Source of the DNA: Solobacterium sp.
GTDB lineage: Bacteria > Bacillota_I > Bacilli_A > Erysipelotrichales > Erysipelotrichaceae
Length of the DNA: 14,181 nt
Direction: 5' to 3'
Assembly: GCA_017514645.1 (NCBI GenBank)
Contig: JAFWJP010000124.1
Coordinates: forward strand, 1 to 14,181
Shown: one piece after another, positions 1 to 8,034 of the stretch
Layout of the letters: every line of letters begins with the position of its first letter
Position numbering within the stretch: position 1 is the stretch's first letter
Translations under genes and position numbers: made by a program
The notes under the pieces: model-generated
Seen by the model: the letters and a program-made list of their open reading frames with translations, nothing else
Database searches by the model: none
Told to the model about the DNA's origin: nothing

Positions 1-621
1 CGCGAGGTGTTCCGGGCCGCACGGTTCCTTTCCCTGCAGGCTGTCGTAATAATAATACGATGACCAGGGATACTGCCAGAGATCCAGCGACATCCGCTCT
101 CCCGGCACCACCAGATTACGGACATGGATCCCGAAATCTTCAGAAACGGTATCTGTGCCGTCTGTCCAGCGGATCGTACCTGTATGAGATCCCGGTGCTG
201 CGGTCTCTTCCGTACGGATCTCCGCTGCCACCCAGCGCTCTTCTCCGGCATGCAGATCCATCTCCTGCACCGGTTCCATCCTGTCCGGTACGCTGATATG
301 CGGATAAACCGACGGATCCCCTGTCCCGAGACTTGCCGATACCGGCATCAGTTCATAGAGATCGATCCTGATGCCCGGATCGCCGCATTCCGCTGAAACA
401 CTCAGGCTGATGTCTTCCGCTGTACTGATCCTGAGACGCAGATATGCAGTATCGTTCTGCCACACGGATACTGTCCGGAATGTATCATCCTGCGTACCGT
501 CCAGCAGTCCGGGATCAGTGAAAACAACCGTCACCGGCAGTTCCCCGGCCTGAACCGGAATCACTGCCGCTGCGGCCATCATCACAGAAACAAGCAGCTG
601 CAGGATTCCTTTACTTCTCAC
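1..621 (-). CDS. Secreted DUF4091/GH123-like protein, N-terminal part (cut by window edge)
   Basis: A minus-strand frame is open from a GTG at 619-621 to the left edge, giving 207 residues with no stop. The GTG is chosen because GGAG lies 7 bases upstream and the next residues form a signal peptide: basic start (VRSKG), hydrophobic core (LLVSVMMAAAAVI) and likely cleavage after VQA near residue 26. The rest looks like an exported beta-sandwich. Near residue 180 comes LDLWQYPWSSYYYY, then CGPEHLA. The LDLWQ-P...EHLA pattern resembles the entry to the catalytic barrel in DUF4091 / glycoside hydrolase 123-type proteins, but the barrel itself is outside the window. The start overlaps the end of malQ by 11 bp, so the two are probably translated together, fitting a carbohydrate role. 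The family call rests on a short motif and is moderate; secretion is firmer. Confidence 0.66.
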   Translation of the reverse strand, partial: MRSKGILQLLVSVMMAAAAVIPVQAGELPVTVVFTDPGLLDGTQDDTFRTVSVWQNDTAYLRLRISTAEDISLSVSAECGDPGIRIDLYELMPVSASLGTGDPSVYPHISVPDRMEPVQEMDLHAGEERWVAAEIRTEETAAPGSHTGTIRWTDGTDTVSEDFGIHVRNLVVPGERMSLDLWQYPWSSYYYYDSLQGKEPCGPEHLA

Positions 622-2008
622 GGATTCTCTCCAGCGTCTTTCTGAGCGTTTCCGCGTAATCCGGATCGCTCATCCGGTACTCCCAGTTCGGGGAACCGAT
701 CGTCCCCGGCGTATTGATCCTGTCAGTCGTTCCCAGAAGGTCCTGCATGCAGAAGATCACCATTCTTCCCGGCATATCCAGGGCGTATTTCAGAATGGCA
801 TCGTAGACATCCCGGCCATGGTATTTCCCGATCAGATGATTGCGGATCTTCCGCTGTTCCCTGATCGGCAGTTCACTGAACCAGGTCCGCATAGACGGAT
901 TGTCATGCGTCCCGATATAGATCACATCTTCCTTCCTGGACGGGGAAGCGAAATCAAACTGCAGGACGCGCATGCCCGGCAGACGCCAGCGGTCGCGCAG
1001 CTCATAGACCTCCGGCCGCAGATCACCCAGATCCTCTGCAATGATCTGCAGCTCCGGGTATTTCCCGTACAGCGCTGTAAAGAACGCATCTCCGTCATTG
1101 ATGATCCATCTGCCGTTGACCGCAGTCTCTTCACTTGCCGGAATCTTCCAGTAGGTATCAAATGCCCGGAAATGATCGATCCGGATCAGATCATACAGTT
1201 CCGCATTGGCACGGATCCGTTCCAGCCACCAGCTGTAGCCATCTTCCTGCATCGCATCCCAGTCGTAGATCGGATTTCCCCAGCGCTGACCGTCCTTGGC
1301 AAAGTAATCCGGCGGTACACCCGCGATCCAGTCCGGCTTCCCGTCCCTCACCAGGAACATATCCGGATGGAAATACACGTCATCAGAGTCACCGCCCGTG
1401 TAGAACGGGATATCACCCATCAGTTCAACTCCGTTCTTCTTCAGGCATTCCTTGAGACCTGTGAACTGTACATGCAGAATATACTGCACAAAGCACTGGA
1501 AGCGCAGTTCTTCCCGGTACTGGCGGAGAATACGGGCACTGGGTTCCCGGCGGAATTTCGCAGGCCATTCCGTGAACGCCTGGTTTTCATTGGCTTCCTT
1601 CCAGGTTTTGAACAATGTATATTCCTTTACCCATGTCTGCTCACAGAATGTCCGGAATTCTTCCGTTTCCTCAAAATTCCCGTACGCTTCTCTCAGCAGG
1701 CTGCGCTTTTCGGCTTTCACACGTTCATAGTCGATCGGTCCGAGCGGAACCGTTTCCGGCAGAGACCGGATCAGACCTGCTTCATACAGCAGATCCGGCG
1801 ATACATACATTTCCTCCAGCGCATGGGAAGAAGCACACTGATAGGGTGAGTTTCCGTAACCCACAGGTCCCAGCGGCAGGATCTGCCATACCTGGATCCT
1901 GTTCTTTTTCAGTACTTCAGCAAACTCCCGGGCAGCGGGACCGAAGTCACCGATGCCATAGCCGGCAGGCAATGCCCCGACCGGCAGTAGTATTCCTGTT
2001 TTTTTCAT
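611..2008 (-). CDS. malQ: 4-alpha-glucanotransferase (amylomaltase), GH77
   Basis: MalQ moves 4-alpha-glucan segments between maltodextrins in the cytoplasm, releasing glucose and making longer chains for phosphorylase. The protein has 465 residues from the ATG at 2006-2008, slightly under the family's usual length of about 500. Family signatures are all present: GILLPVGALPAGYGIGDFG at 5-23, GDIPFY near 198, nucleophile Asp278 in RIDHFRAFD, acid/base Glu325 in IIAEDLG, stabilising Asp369 in THDN, and the C-terminal PGT...NWEYR. It therefore looks active. An in-frame TTG at 2018-2020 has a better-placed ribosome binding site and could be the true start, adding four residues. Its stop overlaps the start of the following secreted DUF4091-like gene. 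The divergent gene begins 55 bp away; no clear promoter was recognised in that gap. Confidence 0.96.
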   Translation of the reverse strand: MKKTGILLPVGALPAGYGIGDFGPAAREFAEVLKKNRIQVWQILPLGPVGYGNSPYQCASSHALEEMYVSPDLLYEAGLIRSLPETVPLGPIDYERVKAEKRSLLREAYGNFEETEEFRTFCEQTWVKEYTLFKTWKEANENQAFTEWPAKFRREPSARILRQYREELRFQCFVQYILHVQFTGLKECLKKNGVELMGDIPFYTGGDSDDVYFHPDMFLVRDGKPDWIAGVPPDYFAKDGQRWGNPIYDWDAMQEDGYSWWLERIRANAELYDLIRIDHFRAFDTYWKIPASEETAVNGRWIINDGDAFFTALYGKYPELQIIAEDLGDLRPEVYELRDRWRLPGMRVLQFDFASPSRKEDVIYIGTHDNPSMRTWFSELPIREQRKIRNHLIGKYHGRDVYDAILKYALDMPGRMVIFCMQDLLGTTDRINTPGTIGSPNWEYRMSDPDYAETLRKTLERIREK

Positions 2009-2017
2009 GATTGTACC

Positions 2018-2033
2018 CAATCTTTTCCCCCTT
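2018..2033 (-). promoter_or_regulatory. Ribosome binding site favouring a TTG start for malQ
   Basis: On the minus strand AAGGGGG (2027-2033) is followed by six bases and then TTG (2018-2020), which is in frame with malQ. The same site is 18 bases from the ATG at 2006-2008, too far for normal initiation. The spacing supports TTG as the start; the conserved protein sequence begins after both, so homology does not decide. Confidence 0.45.
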
Positions 2034-2063
2034 AATGATACACTACAGGAAAAGGAGGAAACC

Positions 2064-2885
2064 ATGGATCCTGAAGAAATCAGAGAAAGACTCCGCAGAG
2101 GAAGGGATTTTCTCCGGCCGGATATGGATGAAGATACCGGCTACGTATCCGACCAGCAGCTGAAGAAACCGCAGCCGCCGCTGACCAAAGCCGCAATGAC
2201 GGATACAGCGATTGATCTGCCGAAGGATTTCAGCAGTCTTCCTGTCAATCATGATTTCCTGAACGTGATCAACAGCCGGGCATCCCACCGCGTCTATACG
2301 AAAGAACCGATGTCCCTGACAGAACTGTCCTATATTCTCTGGTGCACACAGGGTGTCAAGGAGATCCGGGGCAGATCGTACGCGACCCTGCGTACGGTAC
2401 CGTGCGGCGGCGCCAGGCATGAATTTGAAACTTACATGGCCGTCATGAACGTTACAGGACTGACTCCGGGCATCTATCACTATCTGCCGATGACACAACA
2501 GATCGAACTGCTCAGCGAACCCAGGGACCTGAAGACATTCGCCGGGGAATCGCTTCTCGGTCAGAACTGGGCTGCCAGAGCGGATGTCATCTTCTACTAC
2601 AGCGTTGTCAATTACCGCGCAGAGTGGCGCTACGGCATCCACGCCCACCGGATCATCCTCATCGATGCCGGCCACATCACTGAAAACCTCTACCTCGCTG
2701 CAACATCCATCGGGATGGGAAGCTGTGCCATCGGCGCAGTGAACGGCAGGCTGTGCGACGAAGTCATCGGCCTCGACGGAGAGGAAGAGTTTACGATCTA
2801 CGCGCACGTGCTCGGAAAGACCGACACTGCGGACCGGGAAAAAGAACAGGTTTTCTATGCCTTTGTAAAGGAACAGAATCTATGA
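2064..2885 (+). CDS. SagB/ThcOx-family nitroreductase-like FMN oxidoreductase
   Basis: The 273-residue protein belongs to the nitroreductase fold, closest in pattern to SagB/ThcOx-type dehydrogenases. Visible marks are SRASHR at 71-76 (FMN phosphate contact region), PCGGARHEFETY at 113-124 followed by GLTPGIYHY, and DAGHITENLYLAA at 201-213 with GMGSCAIGA after it. These match the SagB pattern of P-(S/C)-(A/G)-GARH...GLYHY and (E/D)AGH..QNLYLAA. Classical SagB members oxidise azolines in ribosomal peptides, but no YcaO cyclodehydratase or precursor peptide is present here, so the substrate is unknown and a stand-alone oxidoreductase is likelier. The start at ATG 2064 is fixed by AGGAGG five bases upstream; upstream in-frame ATGs lack such a site. 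Its TGA overlaps the ATG of the kinase that follows. Confidence 0.88.
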   Translation: MDPEEIRERLRRGRDFLRPDMDEDTGYVSDQQLKKPQPPLTKAAMTDTAIDLPKDFSSLPVNHDFLNVINSRASHRVYTKEPMSLTELSYILWCTQGVKEIRGRSYATLRTVPCGGARHEFETYMAVMNVTGLTPGIYHYLPMTQQIELLSEPRDLKTFAGESLLGQNWAARADVIFYYSVVNYRAEWRYGIHAHRIILIDAGHITENLYLAATSIGMGSCAIGAVNGRLCDEVIGLDGEEEFTIYAHVLGKTDTADREKEQVFYAFVKEQNL

Positions 2886-3712
2886 AACGTATTGTAACAA
2901 TGCAGGATATCTCCTGTCTGGGACGGTGCTCTCTCACCGTCTCCCTGCCGGTCATTTCGGCAATGGGTGTGGAATGTTCCGTCATACCGACGGCCGTTCT
3001 TTCCACACATACCAAGTATTCCCATTTCACCTTCAAGGATCTGACCGACCAGATCGCCCCGATCCTGGATCAGTGGAAACAGGAAGACTTCCGCTTTGAC
3101 GCGATCTATACGGGATATCTCGGTTCCATGGAACAGCTGGACCTGGCCAAGCGTCTGTTCAGGGATTTCGGTGCCGGTGCGCTGAAGCTGGCAGATCCGG
3201 CAATGGGGGACAATGGAAAGCTGTATTCCGGAATCACCGATGAATTTGCCCGGGAAATGAAACGCCTCTGCGCAGACGCGGACATCATCGTCCCGAATCT
3301 GACAGAAGCTGCCTATCTTCTGGATGAGCCGTATATCGGTGAGAACTACTCTGAGGAACAGATCAAGGGCATACTGATGCGTTTGACCGGTCTCGGTGCA
3401 GACATGGCCCTGCTCACAGGAATCAGTTTTGAGAAGGGAAAGATCGGTGCCTACGGATATGACCGTACAAACGATCAGTATGTTGGCTACTTTACCGAGG
3501 AACAGCCTGAACACTTCCACGGTACCGGCGATCTCTGGGCAAGTACGTTCATCGGCGCGATGGCGCTGGGAAAAGGGATGGATGCGTCACTGCGCATTGC
3601 GTCCGACTATGTAGCGGAAGCCATCCGGGTGACGATCGCCGATCCGGATCACGACCCGTACCGCGGTGTATGCTTCGAACAGGCCATACCGTACCTGATC
3701 GGACAGCTCTGA
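2882..3712 (+). CDS. Pyridoxamine/pyridoxal kinase
   Basis: A ribokinase-like kinase of 276 residues that phosphorylates vitamin B6 forms (pyridoxal, pyridoxamine, pyridoxine) in salvage of pyridoxal 5'-phosphate. It starts MKRIVTMQDISCLGRCS, as in the Firmicute pyridoxamine kinase group. Other marks are the substrate-lid region STHTKYSHFTF (41-51), DPAMGDNG (105-112), PNLTEA (138-143), and the anion-hole motif HGTGD (213-217) with catalytic base Asp217. The ATG at 2882 overlaps the upstream TGA (ATGA), with AAAGGAA eight bases before it, indicating translational coupling to the SagB-like oxidoreductase. Whether the enzyme is PdxK- or PdxY-like in specificity cannot be read from sequence, so no symbol is given. 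A bidirectional terminator follows within 10 bp. Confidence 0.93.
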   Translation: MKRIVTMQDISCLGRCSLTVSLPVISAMGVECSVIPTAVLSTHTKYSHFTFKDLTDQIAPILDQWKQEDFRFDAIYTGYLGSMEQLDLAKRLFRDFGAGALKLADPAMGDNGKLYSGITDEFAREMKRLCADADIIVPNLTEAAYLLDEPYIGENYSEEQIKGILMRLTGLGADMALLTGISFEKGKIGAYGYDRTNDQYVGYFTEEQPEHFHGTGDLWASTFIGAMALGKGMDASLRIASDYVAEAIRVTIADPDHDPYRGVCFEQAIPYLIGQL

Positions 3713-3720
3713 AAACAGAC

Positions 3721-3752
3721 AAAACCCGGAAATCTGCGGACTTCCGGGTTTT
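3721..3752. terminator. Bidirectional intrinsic terminator between the B6 kinase gene and tex
   Basis: AAAACCCGGAA at 3721-3731 is perfectly complementary to TTCCGGGTTTT at 3742-3752, an 11-bp stem with a 10-base loop. Each strand ends the stem with TTTT, and the minus strand has a further T run a few bases on. It lies between convergent stops at 3712 and 3763, so it serves both genes. Confidence 0.9.
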
Positions 3753-3762
3753 CCTATGCAAT

Positions 3763-6003
3763 CTATTTGTGTTTGGAACCGAAGCGTTCCAGCAGACGCT
3801 GGGTTGCGTCTTCCATCGTTACCTGCTTCTTCTCCGGTTTTTTCTTCTTCGGGTGATTGTTCTGTCGTTTGTTCCGCTGTGCCAGGACATCCAGAGGCAG
3901 AAGACTCAGGGCTACCTTGTGCTTCGCTTCATCGACTTCATAGATGTAGACATCAACGATATCACCGACCGAGAGGATCTGTGAAGGATGTTCAATACGG
4001 TTGACGGACATTCTGGAAATATGCACCAGTCCGTCATCGTGCAGACCGATATCTACAAATGCGCCGAAGTCTACGACGTTGCGTACCGTGCCGGACAGTT
4101 TGTCTCCGATGTGCAGGTCACTGAGTTCCAGGACATCGCTCCGCAGCAGCGCTCCGTCAAACTGGTCACGGTAATCCCGCAGCGGCTGACGTACCGCGTC
4201 CTCGATATCCTTCAGAGTATACTCATCAACACCGATATCGCTGCCTTTGACATTGAATGTGATATCCGGCTGTCCGAGTTCCTTGATCCCGCAGGTCTTC
4301 ATCAGTTTTCTTGCGGCATCATAGGATTCCGGATGGATCGCTGTAGCGTCCAGCGGCTCCTCTCCGCCGACAATGCGCAGGAAACCGGCACATTGTGTGT
4401 AGGCCTTCGGACCCAGACGCTTGACCTCCAGGAGCTGGTTCCGGTTTGTGAAACGGCCGTTCTCATTGCGGTAGTTCACGATCTCCCTGGCAATGGCACT
4501 GTTCAGTCCGGAGATATGTCTGAGCAGTGCTTCCGATGCCGTATTCAGGTCAGCGCCGGTCCGGTTGACGCATTTCATGATCGCTTCATCCAGACGTTCA
4601 TTCAGTTCCTTGACCGGAAGATCGTGCTGGTACTGTCCGACACCGATGGCCTTCGGATCGATCTTGATGAGTTCTGCCAGAGGATCCAGCAGACGTCTGC
4701 CGATGGAGACAGCCGAGCGCTCTTCCACCGCCAGATCCGGGAATTCCTTCCGGGCATCTTCCTGGGCTGACCATACCGACGCCCCTGCTTCCGATACGAT
4801 CGCGTAGCTGACATCCAGGTGATTGTCACGGATCGTCTCCGCAACCAGCTTCTCGCTTTCCCGGGATGCCGTACCGTTGCCGATGGCGATCAGCCGGACA
4901 TCGTACTTCTTTACCAGTCCTGCCAGTTTCCGCTCTGCGCCCTCAACATCTCCGTTCTTCCGGAACGGGAAGATCTTGTCCACAGCGATCATCTTTCCGG
5001 TTTCATCCAGCACCGCAAGTTTGCAGCCGTTGTAGAAACCCGGGTCAAAGCCCATGACCGTCCTGCCCTTGATCGGCGGCTGCAGCAGCAGTTTTTCCAG
5101 ATTCATGGAGAAAACTTCAATGGAAGCTTTCTGCGCCTGTTCACTCATATCGGAACGGATCTCGTTCTCAACACTGGGGAACAGCAGCCGTTCACACCCA
5201 TCCTTCACCGCGTCACGGATCATATTCCTCCGGGACGCGTGTGCCTTATCTGTATACCCCGCACAGGCTTCTTCGATCAGTCTGTCATGATCGTACTCGA
5301 TCGTGACAGTGATGACCTTTTCCTTCTCTGCGCGGTCGATTGCCATGATGCGGTGATCTGCGCAGGTTTTCAGCGCTTCCTTCCGGTCATAGTACATCTC
5401 GTAGGTCTTTTTCTCGTCTTCCGCGTCTTTCTTTACCTTCGTGACCAGAAGTCCTTCTTTCTGGATCACTTCCTTGAAGTGCCATCTCAGCTTTGCCTGA
5501 TCGCTGACCATCTCCGCGATGATATCCTGTGCTCCCTGTACGGCATCTTCCGCTGTCAGTACTTCTTCATTCAGATACCTGCCGGCTTCTTTGTCCAGAT
5601 CACCTTCCGCGGGAGACAGGATCCAGTCAGCCAGAGGCTGCAGTCCTTTGCGGATGGCTTCCGCGGCCCGTGTCTTTTTCTTCTGTTTGTAGGGTTTGTA
5701 AAGATCTTCAACTTCCGAGAGTTTGGTACAGGCGTTGACGGAAGCTGTGATTTCTTCTGTAAGCTTGCCCTGCTGGGCGATCAGGTTCAGTACGGCTTCC
5801 TTGCGCTCTGCCAGCTTCTGCTCATACTTGTACTGTTTTTCAATGAACAGGATCTGTTCTTCATCCAGTCCGTGAGTGGCTTCCTTCCGGTATCTGGCAA
5901 TAAAGGGAACCGTATTCTCGGCCAGAAGGTCCAGGGTCTTCTGCACCTGTTCTTCCGTAATATGCAGTTCTGCTGCTATGGCTTTCATGATTCCTGCATC
6001 CAT
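3763..6003 (-). CDS. tex: Tex family RNA-binding transcription accessory protein
   Basis: Tex is a conserved cytoplasmic nucleic-acid-binding protein related to eukaryotic Spt6, linked to transcription and RNA handling. This copy has 746 residues, full length. Domains in order: the Tex N-terminal helical region with PFIARYRKEAT at 33-43; a YqgF-like RNase H fold from about residue 315 (MGFDPGFYNGCKLAV); helix-hairpin-helix repeats around 485-550 (GLNSAIAREIVNYR...GPKAY); and an S1 RNA-binding domain at about 631-702 (GTVRNVVDFGAFVDIG). A lysine-rich tail, KKKKPEKK, follows S1. The ATG at 6001-6003 has AAGGAGG eight bases upstream. It lies 48 bp after uvrB with a hairpin between, so it may be read both through from uvrB and from its own promoter, although none was recognised. 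Confidence 0.96.
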   Translation of the reverse strand: MDAGIMKAIAAELHITEEQVQKTLDLLAENTVPFIARYRKEATHGLDEEQILFIEKQYKYEQKLAERKEAVLNLIAQQGKLTEEITASVNACTKLSEVEDLYKPYKQKKKTRAAEAIRKGLQPLADWILSPAEGDLDKEAGRYLNEEVLTAEDAVQGAQDIIAEMVSDQAKLRWHFKEVIQKEGLLVTKVKKDAEDEKKTYEMYYDRKEALKTCADHRIMAIDRAEKEKVITVTIEYDHDRLIEEACAGYTDKAHASRRNMIRDAVKDGCERLLFPSVENEIRSDMSEQAQKASIEVFSMNLEKLLLQPPIKGRTVMGFDPGFYNGCKLAVLDETGKMIAVDKIFPFRKNGDVEGAERKLAGLVKKYDVRLIAIGNGTASRESEKLVAETIRDNHLDVSYAIVSEAGASVWSAQEDARKEFPDLAVEERSAVSIGRRLLDPLAELIKIDPKAIGVGQYQHDLPVKELNERLDEAIMKCVNRTGADLNTASEALLRHISGLNSAIAREIVNYRNENGRFTNRNQLLEVKRLGPKAYTQCAGFLRIVGGEEPLDATAIHPESYDAARKLMKTCGIKELGQPDITFNVKGSDIGVDEYTLKDIEDAVRQPLRDYRDQFDGALLRSDVLELSDLHIGDKLSGTVRNVVDFGAFVDIGLHDDGLVHISRMSVNRIEHPSQILSVGDIVDVYIYEVDEAKHKVALSLLPLDVLAQRNKRQNNHPKKKKPEKKQVTMEDATQRLLERFGSKHK

Positions 6004-6033
6004 ATGTATTTCCTCCTTGTTGTGTGTCGGAAA

Positions 6034-6052
6034 ACGGAGAGATCCTCTCCGT
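6034..6052 (-). terminator. Hairpin after uvrB, probable (partial) terminator
   Basis: ACGGAGAG at 6034-6041 pairs with CTCTCCGT at 6045-6052, an 8-bp stem with a 3-base loop. On the minus strand it starts at the uvrB stop codon and is followed by TTTT and then CCG. The T run is short, so termination may be incomplete and tex may receive readthrough. Confidence 0.6.
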
Positions 6053-8034
6053 CAGTCCTCTGATTTCAGTTCGAAGATGATATCCCGCAGCTGAGCAGCC
6101 CGTTCGAAATCGAGCACCCGTGCGGCGTCCCGCATCTCTGTCTCCAGATCGGCGATCATCTTCGCTTTGTCCTGTTTGGACATCTTCACCTTGCGGTTCA
6201 GGTATTTTGCGGTCATCTCCTTGGTTTCGATGCCGCGGATCGCGTCTTCCACCGGTTTGACCACGGTGTGGGGGATGATACCGTGACGTTCGTTGTAGGC
6301 TTCCTGAATGGAACGTCTGCGGTTGGTTTCGTCAATTGCCCTGCGCATGGAATCGGTGATCGTGTCTGCGTACATATAGACTTCACCGTTTTCGTTTCTG
6401 GCCGCCCGGCCGATCGTCTGGATCAGGGAGCGTTCACTTCTCAGGAATCCCTCCTTGTCCGCATCCAGGATGCAGATCAGGGATACTTCCGGAATATCGA
6501 GACCTTCCCTCAGCAGGTTGATGCCGATGATGGCATCCACCTTTCCCAGACGAAGATCACGGATGACCTCCGTACGTTCCAGGGTCTTCGTTTCATGGTG
6601 CAGATAGGCGACTTTGTAATCGCGTTCCTTGAGGTATTCCGTCAGGTCTTCCGCCATCCGCACCGTCAGGGTCGTGATCAGGACCCGTTCATTGCGGGCG
6701 ATCCGCTTGTCCAGCTGTTCGCAGATATCATCGATCTGCCCGTGTGTGGGACGGATGGTGATCTTCGGATCCAGCAGACCGGTCGGACGGATGACCTGTT
6801 CCGTAACACGGTGATTGACCTTTTCCAGTTCATAGTCACCCGGCGTTGCGCTGCAGTAGATGACCTGATTGATCATGCCTTCGAATTCATCAAAGCGCAT
6901 CGGACGGTTGTCCAGTGCGCTAGGCAGGCGGAAGCCGTAATCGACCAGCGTCTGCTTGCGCTGATGATCACCGTTGTACATTCCGCGAATCTGCGGCAGG
7001 CTGGCATGGCTCTCATCCACGATCAGAAGAAAATCCTCAGGGAAGTAGTCAAACAGGTTCCATGGCCTCTGACCGGGTTTTCTGCCGTCGATGTGCATCG
7101 AATAGTTCTCAATGCCGGAACAGTATCCGTTCTCCCGGAGTGCTTCCAGATCGAACATGGTCCGCTGTTCCAGACGTTCCTTTTCCAGTGGTTTCCCCTG
7201 TTCCTCAAAGTACTTCAGGCGTTCCTTCAGCTCTGCTTCGATATCATCGCAGGCACGCATCATGGTCGCACGGCTTCTGGCATATCCGCTGGCCGGGAAA
7301 ATGTTGTAGAACTGGTAGGCGTTCAGGGTCTTTCCGGTCAGGGGATCCACTTCCGTGATCCGGTCGATCTCATCGCCGAAGAGTTCGATGCGGATGTTGA
7401 ACTGATCCGTCCAGGACGGTGTCAGTTCGATCACATCGCCGCGGACCCGGATCGTGCCTCTCTGACGGTCCACGTCGTTGCGGGCGTACTGCAGCTCGAT
7501 AAAGCGCCGCAGCAGCGCATTGCGCTCATATGTCTCCCCGACACGCACCGTGACGAACATATTCCGGTATTCCACCGGATCGCTTGCAGCATAGATGCAC
7601 GCGACTGACGCAACGACGATCGTATCATGGCGTTCACTGAGCGAGTTCAGCGTCGATTCCCGGAACATATCCAGTTCTTCGTTGATATCCGCAGTCTTCT
7701 CGATGTACATATCCGTACGCGGGACATAGGCTTCCGGCTGATAGTAATCAAAGTTTGAAACAAAGTACTCAACACGGTTGTGCGGAAACAGTTCCTTGAA
7801 TTCGCTGTAAAGCTGTCCGGCAAGGGTCTTGTTGTGGGAGAAGACCAGAGTCGGACGGTCAACTCTGGCGATGATGTTCGCCATGGTGAACGTCTTGCCT
7901 GTTCCGGTCGCACCTTCCAGCACCTGTTCCTTCTTGCCCGCCAGCAGTCCTTCCACCAGTTCATCGATTGCCTGCGGCTGATCGCCGGTCGGTGTAAACG
8001 GTGATACCAGCTCAAAATGCTTCATTTCACTCAT
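6052..8034 (-). CDS. uvrB: UvrB, excinuclease ABC subunit B
   Basis: UvrB is the damage-verifying helicase-like subunit of nucleotide excision repair; it takes DNA from UvrA and recruits UvrC. The 660-residue protein is full length. Walker A GATGTGKT is at 41-48, the beta-hairpin that inserts at the lesion ([17 protein letters not shown]) at 97-113, the DEAD-type DESH box at 340-343, the helicase motif QTIGRAARN lies in the second half, and the C-terminal UVR coiled coil occupies the last ~36 residues ([14 protein letters not shown]). The ATG at 8032-8034 has GGAG seven bases upstream; a second ATG at 8023-8025 has a weaker site. It overlaps the 3' end of the upstream protease gene by 8 bp, so it is translated as part of the ftsE operon. 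uvrA is not in the window. Confidence 0.98.
   Translation of the reverse strand: MSEMKHFELVSPFTPTGDQPQAIDELVEGLLAGKKEQVLEGATGTGKTFTMANIIARVDRPTLVFSHNKTLAGQLYSEFKELFPHNRVEYFVSNFDYYQPEAYVPRTDMYIEKTADINEELDMFRESTLNSLSERHDTIVVASVACIYAASDPVEYRNMFVTVRVGETYERNALLRRFIELQYARNDVDRQRGTIRVRGDVIELTPSWTDQFNIRIELFGDEIDRITEVDPLTGKTLNAYQFYNIFPASGYARSRATMMRACDDIEAELKERLKYFEEQGKPLEKERLEQRTMFDLEALRENGYCSGIENYSMHIDGRKPGQRPWNLFDYFPEDFLLIVDESHASLPQIRGMYNGDHQRKQTLVDYGFRLPSALDNRPMRFDEFEGMINQVIYCSATPGDYELEKVNHRVTEQVIRPTGLLDPKITIRPTHGQIDDICEQLDKRIARNERVLITTLTVRMAEDLTEYLKERDYKVAYLHHETKTLERTEVIRDLRLGKVDAIIGINLLREGLDIPEVSLICILDADKEGFLRSERSLIQTIGRAARNENGEVYMYADTITDSMRRAIDETNRRRSIQEAYNERHGIIPHTVVKPVEDAIRGIETKEMTAKYLNRKVKMSKQDKAKMIADLETEMRDAARVLDFERAAQLRDIIFELKSED

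Noticed and set aside
818..1849. Long open frame on the plus strand opposite malQ
   Set aside because: It is antisense to a gene with intact catalytic motifs, has no ribosome binding site, and its translation matches no family I recognise.
2064..2885. Azole-peptide (TOMM) biosynthesis cluster suggested by the SagB-like protein
   Set aside because: No YcaO protein, precursor peptide or exporter is present in the flanks visible here.
4819..6063. 414-residue open frame on the plus strand opposite tex
   Set aside because: Antisense shadow; the product is rich in Phe/Leu/Cys without domain structure.
6268..7608. 446-residue open frame on the plus strand opposite uvrB
   Set aside because: Antisense shadow of a strongly conserved coding region; biased codon use leaves the opposite frame open.
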